The notes under the pieces are model-generated. The model was not told the origin of the DNA. It saw nothing but the letters and a program-made list of their open reading frames with translations, and did not search any database. From Lentzea cavernae (GTDB lineage: Bacteria > Actinomycetota > Actinomycetes > Mycobacteriales > Pseudonocardiaceae), in contig NZ_BNAR01000028.1 of the NCBI RefSeq assembly GCF_014653695.1, forward strand, positions 1 to 64,000: DNA of 64,000 nt. Direction: 5' to 3'. The translations under genes and the position numbers were made by a program. Numbering within the stretch: the stretch's first letter is position 1; each line of letters opens with the position of its first letter. Positions 8,037 to 16,191 of the stretch are shown here, piece after piece.

Positions 8037-8444
8037 CTACTCGCCCAGCTCCTGGAACAACGTCAGCTGCAACCCGGCAGGCGCTTTCAAGCGCGCGTTG
8101 AGCGAGTTCCACGGCGTCCGCGTCGGTTCCGCGACCACCTCGGCCCCGGCGGCCTCGAGCCTCCGCGTCGTGCCCTCGGAGTCCGTCACCTCGAACGCCA
8201 CCCTGATGTGGCCGACGACGCGCTCGCCGACCTCGACGGAGTCGATGTACTCGGCGTGCGGCGGGTCGGTGATCTCCAGCGTGGCCCGGCCGGCCTCGAG
8301 GATCGTGACCCGCCCGCCGTCGGACGCGAACGCCGCCCGTTGCTCGAGCCCCAGCACGTCTCGGTAGAAACGCAGGGCTTCGTCGTAGTCGTCGGCGGTG
8401 ACGACCAGGCGGAGTTCACGGACACCGGTCATGGTGACGATCAT
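8037..8444 (-). CDS. VOC-family (glyoxalase/bleomycin resistance-like) protein
   Basis: Small protein of 135 residues with the paired beta-alpha-beta-beta-beta units of the vicinal oxygen chelate fold: LRLVVTADDYDEALRFYRDVLGL in the first half and VRVAFEVTDSEGTTRRLEAAG in the second. Start at ATG 8444 is supported by GAGGAG five bases upstream; an ATG four codons later is possible. Metal ligands are not obvious, so it may be a binding protein and not an enzyme. It precedes the MFS gene without a gap, suggesting joint function, possibly in resistance. Confidence 0.85.
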   Translation of the reverse strand: MIVTMTGVRELRLVVTADDYDEALRFYRDVLGLEQRAAFASDGGRVTILEAGRATLEITDPPHAEYIDSVEVGERVVGHIRVAFEVTDSEGTTRRLEAAGAEVVAEPTRTPWNSLNARLKAPAGLQLTLFQELGE

Positions 8445-8486
8445 TTCACTCCTCGTGTCAGAACGAGGAGAAGACGCGGAAGTGCC

Positions 8487-9617
8487 TCACGCCTCGACGC
8501 GCTGATCCTGCGTCTGCACCAGCCGCGTCGCGACGCACAGCAGCAGCGCGATCCCCGCCGTCACGTGGATCGGCGCCGGTGCGAACGTCGCCGCCAGCAC
8601 CGCCGCCGACCCGATCGGCAGCAGGTACTTGCGCAGCCCCGACTGCCCCGGGCAGTCCTGCACGTACCAGACGAACAGGAAGAACACCGCCAGCGGCACC
8701 GTCGTGAATGCGGCGACCGTCGTGCCCGGCGCGTGCGAGATGTGCAGGTCGTAGTCCACCGACGCCGCGAGACCGGCACCCAAGGCGGCGATCGAACCGA
8801 GGATGAAGAGGTGGGCGTAACCCCAGAGGAACGCCTTCCTCAGGTTGTGCAGGTGCGACGGCGCCTCGAAGTAGATCCACCACACCGAGAACACGATGAT
8901 CAGCGAGGCCGCGGCGAGCGAGATGAGGTTGACGCCGCTGTCGAAGCCCTTCTGGAACGCGAGCGTCGCCGCCAGGATCGACTCGCCGAGCACGATCAGC
9001 GTGAACAGGCCGTGCCGCTCGGCGATGTGGTGCGGGTGCCAGGTCGTCGCGCCGGAGCGTTCCGCCCAGGCCGGCACCAGCAGCTCGCCGATCATGAAGA
9101 GCACCCACAGCGGGATCTGGGCTGCGGTCGGCGCGGCCAGCCACAACACCCACAGCACCTGCATGAACGCGATCCCACCGGCGTAGCGCCGGGTGCAGGC
9201 CTGGTGCGACGGGTTGTCCCGCGCCGCCCGCAGCCAATGCGCGACCATGCCGAGCCGGATGACGACGTAACCACCGACGACGATCCGGTAGTCCTGGTGC
9301 TCGAAGACCGCCGGGATGCCCGCCGCGACCACGAGCACGCCGGCGATCTGGACCATCGTGATGATCCGGTACAGCGTGTCGTCGTTGTCGAACGCGCTGG
9401 CGAACCACGTGAAGTTCAGCCACGGCAGCCACAGCGCGAAGAACGCCATGCAGAACGCCATGACGCCGGCCCCGACGTGGTTCTCGGAGACGGCGTGGTG
9501 CAACGAGGCGGCGGCCTGGGCGACCGCCACCACGAAGCTCAGGTCGAACAACAGCTCCAACGGCGTCGCGACCCGGTGGGCCTCCGCCGTGTCGCGCGCG
9601 AGGAGCTTCCTGATCAT
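8487..9617 (-). CDS. LtrA-like (low temperature requirement) membrane protein
   Basis: Polytopic membrane protein of 376 residues. The N-terminal ATPLELLFDLSFVVAVAQ is the diagnostic LtrA motif, followed by about ten hydrophobic segments and FTLIVLGESILAATL in the middle. The ATG at 9617 overlaps the TGA of the ABC ATPase gene (ATGA), so it is translated as the fifth gene of the ABC importer operon. Biochemical role of LtrA proteins is not established. The coupling suggests a link to import of the operon's substrate, which is unusual and is listed as a finding. Confidence 0.85.
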   Translation of the reverse strand: MIRKLLARDTAEAHRVATPLELLFDLSFVVAVAQAAASLHHAVSENHVGAGVMAFCMAFFALWLPWLNFTWFASAFDNDDTLYRIITMVQIAGVLVVAAGIPAVFEHQDYRIVVGGYVVIRLGMVAHWLRAARDNPSHQACTRRYAGGIAFMQVLWVLWLAAPTAAQIPLWVLFMIGELLVPAWAERSGATTWHPHHIAERHGLFTLIVLGESILAATLAFQKGFDSGVNLISLAAASLIIVFSVWWIYFEAPSHLHNLRKAFLWGYAHLFILGSIAALGAGLAASVDYDLHISHAPGTTVAAFTTVPLAVFFLFVWYVQDCPGQSGLRKYLLPIGSAAVLAATFAPAPIHVTAGIALLLCVATRLVQTQDQRVEA

Positions 9618-10645
9618 CCGGGCACCACCATGATCCTTGATTCGCTGAGGTCGAGCGCGACCCGAGTGCCCGGCTGGTACGCGGAGGCCGTGTTGGAGGG
9701 CTGGTCGATGCGCAGCACCTGCTCCCCCACCCTGACCGAGATCCGCGTGACCGGCCCGAGGAACGACTGGGTCAGCACGTCGCCCACGATCTTGCCACCG
9801 GCGTCGCCGTCGTGTGCGGAAACGCCGATGTCCTCGGGACGCACGATCAGCCGGACGTCGCTGCCGGACGGCTGGTCGTGGGACACGGGCAGGGTCACGC
9901 CGTTGATCACCACGGTCTGGCCCTCGGCCTTGGCCTCCACCGCGTTCGTGACGCCGACGAACTGCGCGACGAACGCCGTCTTCGGTTCGCGGTAGACCAC
10001 GGACGGGGTGTCGAGCTGCTCCAGGCGTCCGTGCGACATCACGCCGACCCGGTCGGAGACGGCGAGCGCCTCCTCCTGGTCGTGCGTGACGAACAGCGTC
10101 GTCATGCCGAGCTCCGTCTGGATGCGACGGATCTCGTCCCGGAGGTTCACGCGGACCTTGGCGTCCAGTGCGGACAGCGGCTCGTCCAGCAGCAGCACGC
10201 GCGGCTGGATCGCCAGCGCACGTGCCAACGCGACGCGTTGCTGCTGACCGCCCGACATCTGGTGCGGGTAGCGGCCGCCGAGGTGCGTGAGGCCGACCAG
10301 CTCCAGCAGTTCGCCGGCCTTCTTGCCGTCGGTCTTGCGCATCTTCAGGCCGAACGCGACGTTCTGCGCCGCGGTCATGTTCGGGAAGAGGCTGTAGGCC
10401 TGGAAGACCATGCCCATGTCCCGCTTGTTGGCGGGGACCTTCGTGATGTCCTTGCCGCCCACCGTGACCGTGCCGGAGTCGGCGGTCTCGAAGCCCGCGA
10501 CGATGCGCAGCGCCGTCGTCTTGCCGCAGCCGGACGGGCCGAGCAGCGACACCAGTTCGCCCTCGGCCAGTTCCAGGTCGAGGCCGTCGAGCGCGGTGTT
10601 GTCGCCGAACGTCTTGCGCAGTCCCTTGAGCACCAGGTGACTCAT
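9614..10645 (-). CDS. ABC importer ATPase, PotA/FbpC-like with TOBE domain
   Basis: ATPase of 343 residues from ATG 10645, chosen because MSHLVLKGLRKTFGD is the usual start and the permease stop lies two bases upstream. Walker A GPSGCGKTT, signature MSGGQQQRVALARAL, Walker B LLLDEPLSALD, and the H-loop TLFVTHDQEEA are all present. The C-terminal 110 residues form a TOBE-type regulatory domain (VRLIVRPEDIGV). It powers the two permeases encoded upstream. The family serves iron, spermidine, thiamine or phosphonate import; the substrate here is not determined. Confidence 0.93.
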   Translation of the reverse strand: MSHLVLKGLRKTFGDNTALDGLDLELAEGELVSLLGPSGCGKTTALRIVAGFETADSGTVTVGGKDITKVPANKRDMGMVFQAYSLFPNMTAAQNVAFGLKMRKTDGKKAGELLELVGLTHLGGRYPHQMSGGQQQRVALARALAIQPRVLLLDEPLSALDAKVRVNLRDEIRRIQTELGMTTLFVTHDQEEALAVSDRVGVMSHGRLEQLDTPSVVYREPKTAFVAQFVGVTNAVEAKAEGQTVVINGVTLPVSHDQPSGSDVRLIVRPEDIGVSAHDGDAGGKIVGDVLTQSFLGPVTRISVRVGEQVLRIDQPSNTASAYQPGTRVALDLSESRIMVVPG

Positions 10646-10647
10646 CT

Positions 10648-11430
10648 TCACTCCTCGACCACGGTCTGACGGCGCCGCTGGCCGACATAAGAAAGTGCGA
10701 ACAGAAGCACGAACGCGAAGATCAGGCACAGCAACGACACCGCGATGGACACACCCGCGTTGCGCTTGCCGAGCAGATTGACCTGCACCTGCAACGTGTC
10801 GAAGTTGAGCAGCGACGCGATGGTGAACTCACCGAGCACCAAGGCGACCGACAGCAGCGAAGCACCGATCAGCGCCACGCGGATGTTCGGCACGACGACC
10901 TTCCACAGCACCGTGAACCACGACGCGCCGAGGCTGCGCGCGGCTTCGGCCAGCGTCTTCAGGTCGATCGCGGACAGTCCGGCGTCGACCGCGCGGTAGG
11001 CGAACGGCAGCACCAGGATCGTGTAGGCGAACGTCAGCGTCAGCGGTGAGTCGCCGAGGAAGTAGTTCACCCACGCGTAGAGCGGCGCCATGCCGACCAC
11101 CAGCACGATCGCGGGGATCGCCAGCGGCAGCAGGCACAGGAACTCCACGAGCCGTTGCAACTGCGGGAGCCTCAACCGGATCCACGCCATCGTCGGCACG
11201 AGCAGCACCAGCATCAGCACCGCCGACGTCACCGACAGCAGCAGCGAGTTGACGAGCGCTTCCATCAACCCTTCGTCGTCGACGATGGACGTCCACGACT
11301 CGAGGCTGCGGCTGCCTTCCCTGCCCCGCGTGGAGAACTCCGCCATCGCGATCAGCGGCAGGACGAAGTAGACGCCGAGGACCAGCAGGATGATCGTGCG
11401 CAGGACGCGCTGCTTCACTAGCGAACCCAC
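10648..11430 (-). CDS. ABC importer permease (PotC/ThiP-like)
   Basis: Membrane permease of 260 residues with about six hydrophobic segments. The EAA-like cytoplasmic loop reads EAARSLGASWFTVLWKVVVP, the contact point for the ATPase. It overlaps the preceding permease gene by 13 bp and is followed after two bases by the ATPase gene. The two permeases form the heterodimeric channel of a binding-protein-dependent importer. Confidence 0.92.
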   Translation of the reverse strand: MGSLVKQRVLRTIILLVLGVYFVLPLIAMAEFSTRGREGSRSLESWTSIVDDEGLMEALVNSLLLSVTSAVLMLVLLVPTMAWIRLRLPQLQRLVEFLCLLPLAIPAIVLVVGMAPLYAWVNYFLGDSPLTLTFAYTILVLPFAYRAVDAGLSAIDLKTLAEAARSLGASWFTVLWKVVVPNIRVALIGASLLSVALVLGEFTIASLLNFDTLQVQVNLLGKRNAGVSIAVSLLCLIFAFVLLFALSYVGQRRRQTVVEE

Positions 11431-12338
11431 TTGGCCACCCTCTTCTGCAGCAGCACGTTCACGCCCATGGCGATGCTGACCACGATCACCATGCCGAGAC
11501 CGAGCGCCTTGCCGAGGTTCTCCTGCCCCAGCACCACCTCACCGGTGAGGAACCCGCGGATCTGCAGCGGCACGATCGGACTGCCCTGCGAGACCAGCGC
11601 GGCGGCCGTGGCGTAGGCGCTGAAGGCGTTGGCGAACAACAGGAGCAGCGCGCCGAGGAACGGCGGCGTCAGGATCGGGCCGCCGACGTGGCGCCAGTAG
11701 GTCCAGCTCGTGCCACCCAGCGACGCGTTGGCCTCGCGCCACTGCGGCCGGAGACCGTCCAGCGCGGGCAGGAACACGATGACCATCAACGGGATCTGGA
11801 AGAACGTGTAGACGAGCGTCAGGCCCGGCAGGTCGAAGAGCCACGCGCTGCCGGCGAACAGGTCGATGCCAACGTTGTCACGCAGGAACTTCGTGACGAG
11901 ACCTTCGAAGCCGACCGTCGCGAGGAACGCGAACGCCAGCGGCACGCCACCGAACTGGGCGAGCACACCGCTGCCCGCGACGACGACCCGGCGCAGCATC
12001 CCGTCGGGGTTGCCGACCGCGATCGCCCACGTGAGCAGCGCGCCGAAGATCGCGCCGATGACCGCGGTGAGCGCGGACAGTTCGATGCTGCGCACGAACG
12101 CGTCGAACACGACACCCGTGAACAGGGTCGTGAGGTTCTCGAGCGTGAACGCGCCGTTGGAGTCCTGGAAGGCGCCGAACAGCACGAGCACCGTGGGGTA
12201 GACGAGGAAGGTGCCGACGAACGCCAGGAACGGCACCACGACGAGCCAGGCGACCGCAGACGGCCGACCGGCGGCCCCACCCTTGGAGGGGGTGGGACCG
12301 CCGGGCTTCGCCGCCGCTACTGGAGCGACTGAGGTCAT
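11418..12338 (-). CDS. ABC importer permease (PotB-like)
   Basis: Membrane permease of 306 residues from ATG 12338, whose ATG overlaps the TGA of the binding-protein gene. The first 30 residues are a Gly/Pro/Ala-rich cytoplasmic tail (PGGPTPSKGGAAGRP), then about six membrane segments. The EAA-like loop is REANASLGGTSWTYWRHVGG, somewhat divergent from consensus. Works with the second permease immediately downstream. Confidence 0.92.
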   Translation of the reverse strand: MTSVAPVAAAKPGGPTPSKGGAAGRPSAVAWLVVVPFLAFVGTFLVYPTVLVLFGAFQDSNGAFTLENLTTLFTGVVFDAFVRSIELSALTAVIGAIFGALLTWAIAVGNPDGMLRRVVVAGSGVLAQFGGVPLAFAFLATVGFEGLVTKFLRDNVGIDLFAGSAWLFDLPGLTLVYTFFQIPLMVIVFLPALDGLRPQWREANASLGGTSWTYWRHVGGPILTPPFLGALLLLFANAFSAYATAAALVSQGSPIVPLQIRGFLTGEVVLGQENLGKALGLGMVIVVSIAMGVNVLLQKRVAKWVR

Positions 12339-13456
12339 CCGATGGCCTGAGCCCAGGTCGCGGTCAGGACGGCCTTGGCCTTGTCGGCCTGGGCCTGCGT
12401 CTGGAACACCTGCTTGCCGTCGGTCTTCGGCAGCTTCTCCTTCGCCGCCTTGTCCGCCTTGTCGCCCATCTTGTCGAGGCGCACCGGGCGGGACATGCCC
12501 TTGAGGTAGAGGTTCTGGCCCTCGTCGGAGTAGAGGAACTCCTGCCACAGGCGCGCGGCCGCGGGGTGCGGCGCGTCCTTGCTGATGGCCTGGTTGTAGT
12601 AGCCGCCGATCTGGGCCTCGGCCGGGACGACGACCTTCCAGTCGAGCTTGCCCTTGAGCTTGTCGGTCTGGGCGGCGTTGGTGTAGTCCCAGTCGATGAC
12701 GACCGGCGTCTGACCGGACTCGATCGTCGCGGGCGACGGGTCGACCGGCTGGAAGTTGCCGGCGGCCTTGAGCTGCTTGAAGAACTCCACACCGGGGGCG
12801 ATGTCGTCGGCGGAGCCACCGTTGCCCAGCGCCGCCATCACGACACCGGAGAACGCGGCACCGGCCTGCGTCGGGTCGCCGTTGAGCGCGACCTTGCCCT
12901 TGTACTCGGGCTTGAGCAGGTCCTTCACGCTCGTCGGCGCCGGCACCTTCGCGGCGTCGTACCCGATCGACATGAAGCCGCCGTAGTCACCGTAGTACGC
13001 ACCGTCCGCGTCCTTGAGCTCCGCGGCGATGTCGTCCCAGGTGCTGACCTTGTAGGGGGCGAACAGGTCCTTGTTGGCCAGCGCCACGTTCAGCCCGAGG
13101 TCGAACACGTCGGGCGCGCGGTCGTTGCCCTTGAGCTGCTTGGCGGCGTTGATCTCCTCCTGGCTGCTCGCGTCGGGCTGCGCGGAGTCGACCTTGATGC
13201 CGTACTTGGCCTCGAAGGCCTTGATGATCTCGCCGTAGTTGGCCCAGTCCGGCGGCAGCGCGATGACGTTGAGCTTGCCCTCGGCCTTGGCCGCCTCGAC
13301 CAGCTTGTCCATGCCACCGAGCTCGCTCGCGGACTTCGCGGTCCCGGCGGCACCGGCCGGCGTCTCCTTGGCGGGCGGGGCGCCACAAGCGGCGATCGCC
13401 AGCACCAACGCGCCGACACCAATCAACTTCGTGGTGACGTTCCCTCGCTTCAGCAC
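12335..13456 (-). CDS. ABC importer substrate-binding lipoprotein (PotD/AfuA-like)
   Basis: Extracellular solute-binding protein of 373 residues. The signal sequence GVGALVLAIAACGAPP ends in a lipobox (IAAC). The mature part begins with a Gly/Ala linker and then KLNVIALPPDWANYGEIIKAFEAKYGI, the start of a type II periplasmic-binding fold of the iron/polyamine/phosphonate cluster. No start codon has a good Shine-Dalgarno; GTG at 13456 gives the shortest sensible leader. First gene of a five-gene operon (binding protein, two permeases, ATPase, ltrA) with overlaps at nearly each junction. The ligand is unknown. Confidence 0.88.
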   Translation of the reverse strand: MLKRGNVTTKLIGVGALVLAIAACGAPPAKETPAGAAGTAKSASELGGMDKLVEAAKAEGKLNVIALPPDWANYGEIIKAFEAKYGIKVDSAQPDASSQEEINAAKQLKGNDRAPDVFDLGLNVALANKDLFAPYKVSTWDDIAAELKDADGAYYGDYGGFMSIGYDAAKVPAPTSVKDLLKPEYKGKVALNGDPTQAGAAFSGVVMAALGNGGSADDIAPGVEFFKQLKAAGNFQPVDPSPATIESGQTPVVIDWDYTNAAQTDKLKGKLDWKVVVPAEAQIGGYYNQAISKDAPHPAAARLWQEFLYSDEGQNLYLKGMSRPVRLDKMGDKADKAAKEKLPKTDGKQVFQTQAQADKAKAVLTATWAQAIG

Positions 13457-13545
13457 CAGCGGAGGATTGGCTCGGGATGCTTTCGTTGTCAAGCCAGCCG
13501 CGCCGGTTGAGACCTTCTCGACTCCAACCGTGAATTCTTGGAGCA

Positions 13546-14034
13546 CTACGGGTTGCTGCTGAATGCTTTCCGTGCTTCGTCCAGGTGTTGTGCCGAGATG
13601 CCGGTGGCGGGATCGACGTGGACGAGGGCGGTGGTCAGGTGCCGTCGCTTGTGGACGAACTCCTCCCTGCGCGCGGGGTGCAGGCCGAAATCGTCGTCGA
13701 ACCAGACGAGCGGCCTTTCGTAGGCGTACCGGGCGACCGCCGGGTACTTCCAGCCGTGCGCGTCGTGGAACTCGACGACCTTGAGCGGCGGCAGGCCCAG
13801 ACGGGGTCCTATCTCGGTGTTCGCGCGGTGCAGCCACGTCGTGGCCCACGCGAGTTCGGCGCCCGTGTCCTCCGCCAGCTGTCTCAACTGGTCGCCGTGA
13901 CCGGGGTCGAGCCAGACGCGGAGCCTGCGGCGCCAGCCGTCCTTGATCTCGAACAGCCGGTAGTTGTCCGGCTTGGGGTTCGCGGCCCACGGGTTGAGTG
14001 GTCCGTCGACGTCGATCAGAACGAGTGGGCGCAT
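13546..14034 (-). CDS. HAD-like hydrolase domain protein
   Basis: Protein of 162 residues starting MRPLVLIDVDGPLNPW, in which DVDG is the nucleophile/acid motif I of the HAD superfamily. WATTWLHRAN gives the motif II threonine and VWFDDDFG the motif IV acidic residues. The size and the motifs resemble the small HAD domains found as stand-alone proteins in actinobacteria and in RNA-repair fusions. Divergent from the PPOX gene and downstream of nothing obvious; the substrate is unknown. Confidence 0.8.
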   Translation of the reverse strand: MRPLVLIDVDGPLNPWAANPKPDNYRLFEIKDGWRRRLRVWLDPGHGDQLRQLAEDTGAELAWATTWLHRANTEIGPRLGLPPLKVVEFHDAHGWKYPAVARYAYERPLVWFDDDFGLHPARREEFVHKRRHLTTALVHVDPATGISAQHLDEARKAFSSNP

Positions 14035-14072
14035 CTGTCCATGAGTAGTCGAAATCGCGGTCTTCTGTTCGT

Positions 14073-14483
14073 ATGAACGGCATGTTCACCGAAGAAGAGA
14101 TCGCCTACCTGCGCGAACAGCCCCTCTGCCGCTTCGCCACGATCAACGAGGACGGCCAGCCCGACGTGGTGCCGCTGGCCTTCGAGTACGACGGCACGCA
14201 CCTCTGGGTGGGCGGCGCAGGCGACCAGGTCCGGGACACCCGCAAGTTCCGCAACATCACCGCCGGCCGCCGCAAGGTGTCGCTCGTGGTCGACGACCTG
14301 GTCTCGTTCACCCCGTTCGTCGCCAGGGCCGTCCGCGTCTACGGCACCGCCGACGACCCGGTCGAACGCACCGGCCTCGTCGGTCCCGGCGTCTACTGCC
14401 GGATCACGCCGACCCGCGTCTGGGCGTGGAACATGGCGGGCGAACCGGTGGGCGAGACCTGGTACGAACCCCGCCGGTCATGA
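14073..14483 (+). CDS. PPOX-class F420-dependent oxidoreductase
   Basis: Split beta-barrel flavin/deazaflavin-binding protein of 136 residues. FTEEEIAYLREQPLCRFATINEDGQPDVVPL is the standard N-terminal signature (positions about 5-35), and VWAWNMAGE near the C terminus is typical of the F420-type PPOX group. Actinobacteria make F420, so a deazaflavin cofactor is likely by family. A start at the second ATG (14082) is also possible. Overlaps the convergent gene end by six bases. Physiological substrate unknown. Confidence 0.87.
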   Translation: MNGMFTEEEIAYLREQPLCRFATINEDGQPDVVPLAFEYDGTHLWVGGAGDQVRDTRKFRNITAGRRKVSLVVDDLVSFTPFVARAVRVYGTADDPVERTGLVGPGVYCRITPTRVWAWNMAGEPVGETWYEPRRS

Positions 14484-15410
14484 CGCCCGGCGCACCGAGC
14501 ACGCCGCCGCCCCACCCCACCGAGCGCCGTACAACAGCCCCGGCAGCAACCGCCGGAACCGCAGGTGGATCTCCCCCGCCCGGTCCACCGGCTGCACCGT
14601 CCCGCTCGGCTCCGCGTCGGAACGCTGCACCATCACCCCGTCGAACGCCCGCACGAACCGCTTGCGGTCGTGCTCGAACCGCACGCGCAGGTCGAACACC
14701 TCGCACGGCCGTTCGGGCACGTGCAGCACGCACGGGCGCATGGCGTCGCGGTGCGAGAGCCGGTAGCGGATCGCGAAGTCGTGGGTCTCGCCGCGCACCA
14801 GCGACGCGGCCGGGACGAGCGTGAAGCCGGGACGGTCGGCGTCGCTGCGGTCCTGAAGCGTGCCGCCGTAGAGCAGGTGCACGTCCACGTCGCGGCGCAG
14901 CACCGGGAAGACCGCGGCGAAGTCGATCGAGTTCACCCCGTCCTGGTCCACGACGACCTGGTAGCGCTCGATCACCTCCGGCTGCCGCTGGTCCAGCGCC
15001 ACGGCGACGCTGAGCTCCGCGGTGTGCCAGCCGCCGTCCGCGCGCGGGGAGGTCGTCGCGGCCAGCTCGGCCAGCTGCTCCACGGCCTCGTCCACGCGCC
15101 GGCGCACGGTGCGGGAGTCGCGGTCGATCCGCGCGGCGACCCAGGTGACGCGGTCCTGGTAGAGCGGCTGCCGGACGTCGGGGATGAGGCCGAACGCCGC
15201 CCGCGCCGCGAGCTGCAGGTCCTCGGGGAGCTGCTCGACCAGCTCGGTCAGCCGGGTGACGAGCTTCTGCTTCGCCGCGACCGACCCGTCCGCGCTGGTG
15301 ATCCCGCAGGCCGCTGCCAGCGACGGGCCGATCCTGCCCACGATCCGTCCGGCGTGCACGCCCCGTCCCTTGCGGAGGGTCTTCAGCTCCCTGACCAGGT
15401 TCGTCATCAT
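14478..15410 (-). CDS. Unknown protein paired with a VWA protein
   Basis: Protein of 310 residues that I do not recognise by name. The N-terminal 130 residues are helical and charged (LVRELKTLRKGRGVHAGRI, then RTVRRRVDEAVEQLAELA), with an arrangement suggesting a helix-turn-helix or scaffold domain. The C-terminal 170 residues look beta-rich (LSVAVALDQ, ERYQVVVDQDGVN, CEVFDLRVRFEHD). The likely start is the first of two ATG codons (15410), preceded by GGGAG. It follows the VWA gene by 89 bp on the same strand, and similar pairs seem common in actinomycetes. A role in a signalling or conflict system is a guess. Confidence 0.7.
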   Translation of the reverse strand: MMTNLVRELKTLRKGRGVHAGRIVGRIGPSLAAACGITSADGSVAAKQKLVTRLTELVEQLPEDLQLAARAAFGLIPDVRQPLYQDRVTWVAARIDRDSRTVRRRVDEAVEQLAELAATTSPRADGGWHTAELSVAVALDQRQPEVIERYQVVVDQDGVNSIDFAAVFPVLRRDVDVHLLYGGTLQDRSDADRPGFTLVPAASLVRGETHDFAIRYRLSHRDAMRPCVLHVPERPCEVFDLRVRFEHDRKRFVRAFDGVMVQRSDAEPSGTVQPVDRAGEIHLRFRRLLPGLLYGARWGGAAACSVRRAS

Positions 15411-15499
15411 CTCCCGATCTCCTCCCCTTGTGCTCTCCCGTGCGGCGGAGGCAGCGTGCGGCGGACGTGTGGACGAGAAGTGGACACACCGTGGATCGC

Positions 15500-16072
15500 T
15501 CACACGTGCTCCGGTCGCAGGACCGTCCGTGCGACCGAAGAGGCCAACGCGATGCCCAGGCGCACCCCGTCGCGACCGAGGAAGACGCGCGAGGTGCCGA
15601 TGCGGCCGAGCGTCGGCTGGTCGACGGCGCCGAGCCCGAACGCGACCATCTCCGGGCACGACGCGGTGGCGGTGAGCCGGTCGAGCGCGGCGGGCCACGA
15701 CGGGTCGGTCGGCCTGCCGTCGGAGACGAAGAACAACATCGGGCGGCGCACCCGCACCCGTTCCTCCTTGAGGGCGCGCACGTCGCGTTCGATGACGGTG
15801 CGCACCAAGGTGAACGCGGATCCGAAGTCCGAACCCGATTCCTGGCGCGGTCGAATAACCTCGGCGGGGTCGAGCGCCGGCAGCAACGGACGCACGACCG
15901 ACGGGCTCTCCGCGAAAACGACCACGCAGAGCCGGACCTGGGCGGTGGCACGCCGATCCGCGTGCACCACACCCCGGAACTCGCGCATTCCGGCATTCAC
16001 CTCGTCGATGTGGTCGCTCATCGAGAACGACACGTCGCACACCAGGTAGCACGGCAGGACATCGGGCAGCAT
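15500..16072 (-). CDS. VWA-domain protein, TerY-like
   Basis: A single von Willebrand A domain of 190 residues. The MIDAS metal site is visible as DVSFS in CYLVCDVSFSMSDHIDE, with the downstream ESGSDFGSAF threonine/serine loop and the SDGRPTDP acid motif. The start MLPDVLPCYLVCD matches TerY-like proteins; an upstream GTG at 16081 is an alternative. Divergent from the AfsR-like gene, with which it shares a 119-bp intergenic region, and followed by an unknown 310-residue protein. Likely a metal-dependent protein-interaction module; the partner is presumably the downstream gene. Confidence 0.85.
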   Translation of the reverse strand: MLPDVLPCYLVCDVSFSMSDHIDEVNAGMREFRGVVHADRRATAQVRLCVVVFAESPSVVRPLLPALDPAEVIRPRQESGSDFGSAFTLVRTVIERDVRALKEERVRVRRPMLFFVSDGRPTDPSWPAALDRLTATASCPEMVAFGLGAVDQPTLGRIGTSRVFLGRDGVRLGIALASSVARTVLRPEHV

Positions 16073-16191
16073 GCCGTGCACCGTTACCTGATCGCGTTGA
16101 TCAAACGTGGACAAAAAGCTGATTACCTGACACACATACGGGGCCTTGCGCGACATTCCACCCATACGGAAGCTTCAGATCGGGAGGCGGC

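Noticed and set aside
7053-9995. A 980-codon open frame on the plus strand
   Set aside because: Antisense to MFS, VOC, LtrA and ABC genes; its His/Arg/Gln-rich composition is typical of GC-rich shadow frames.
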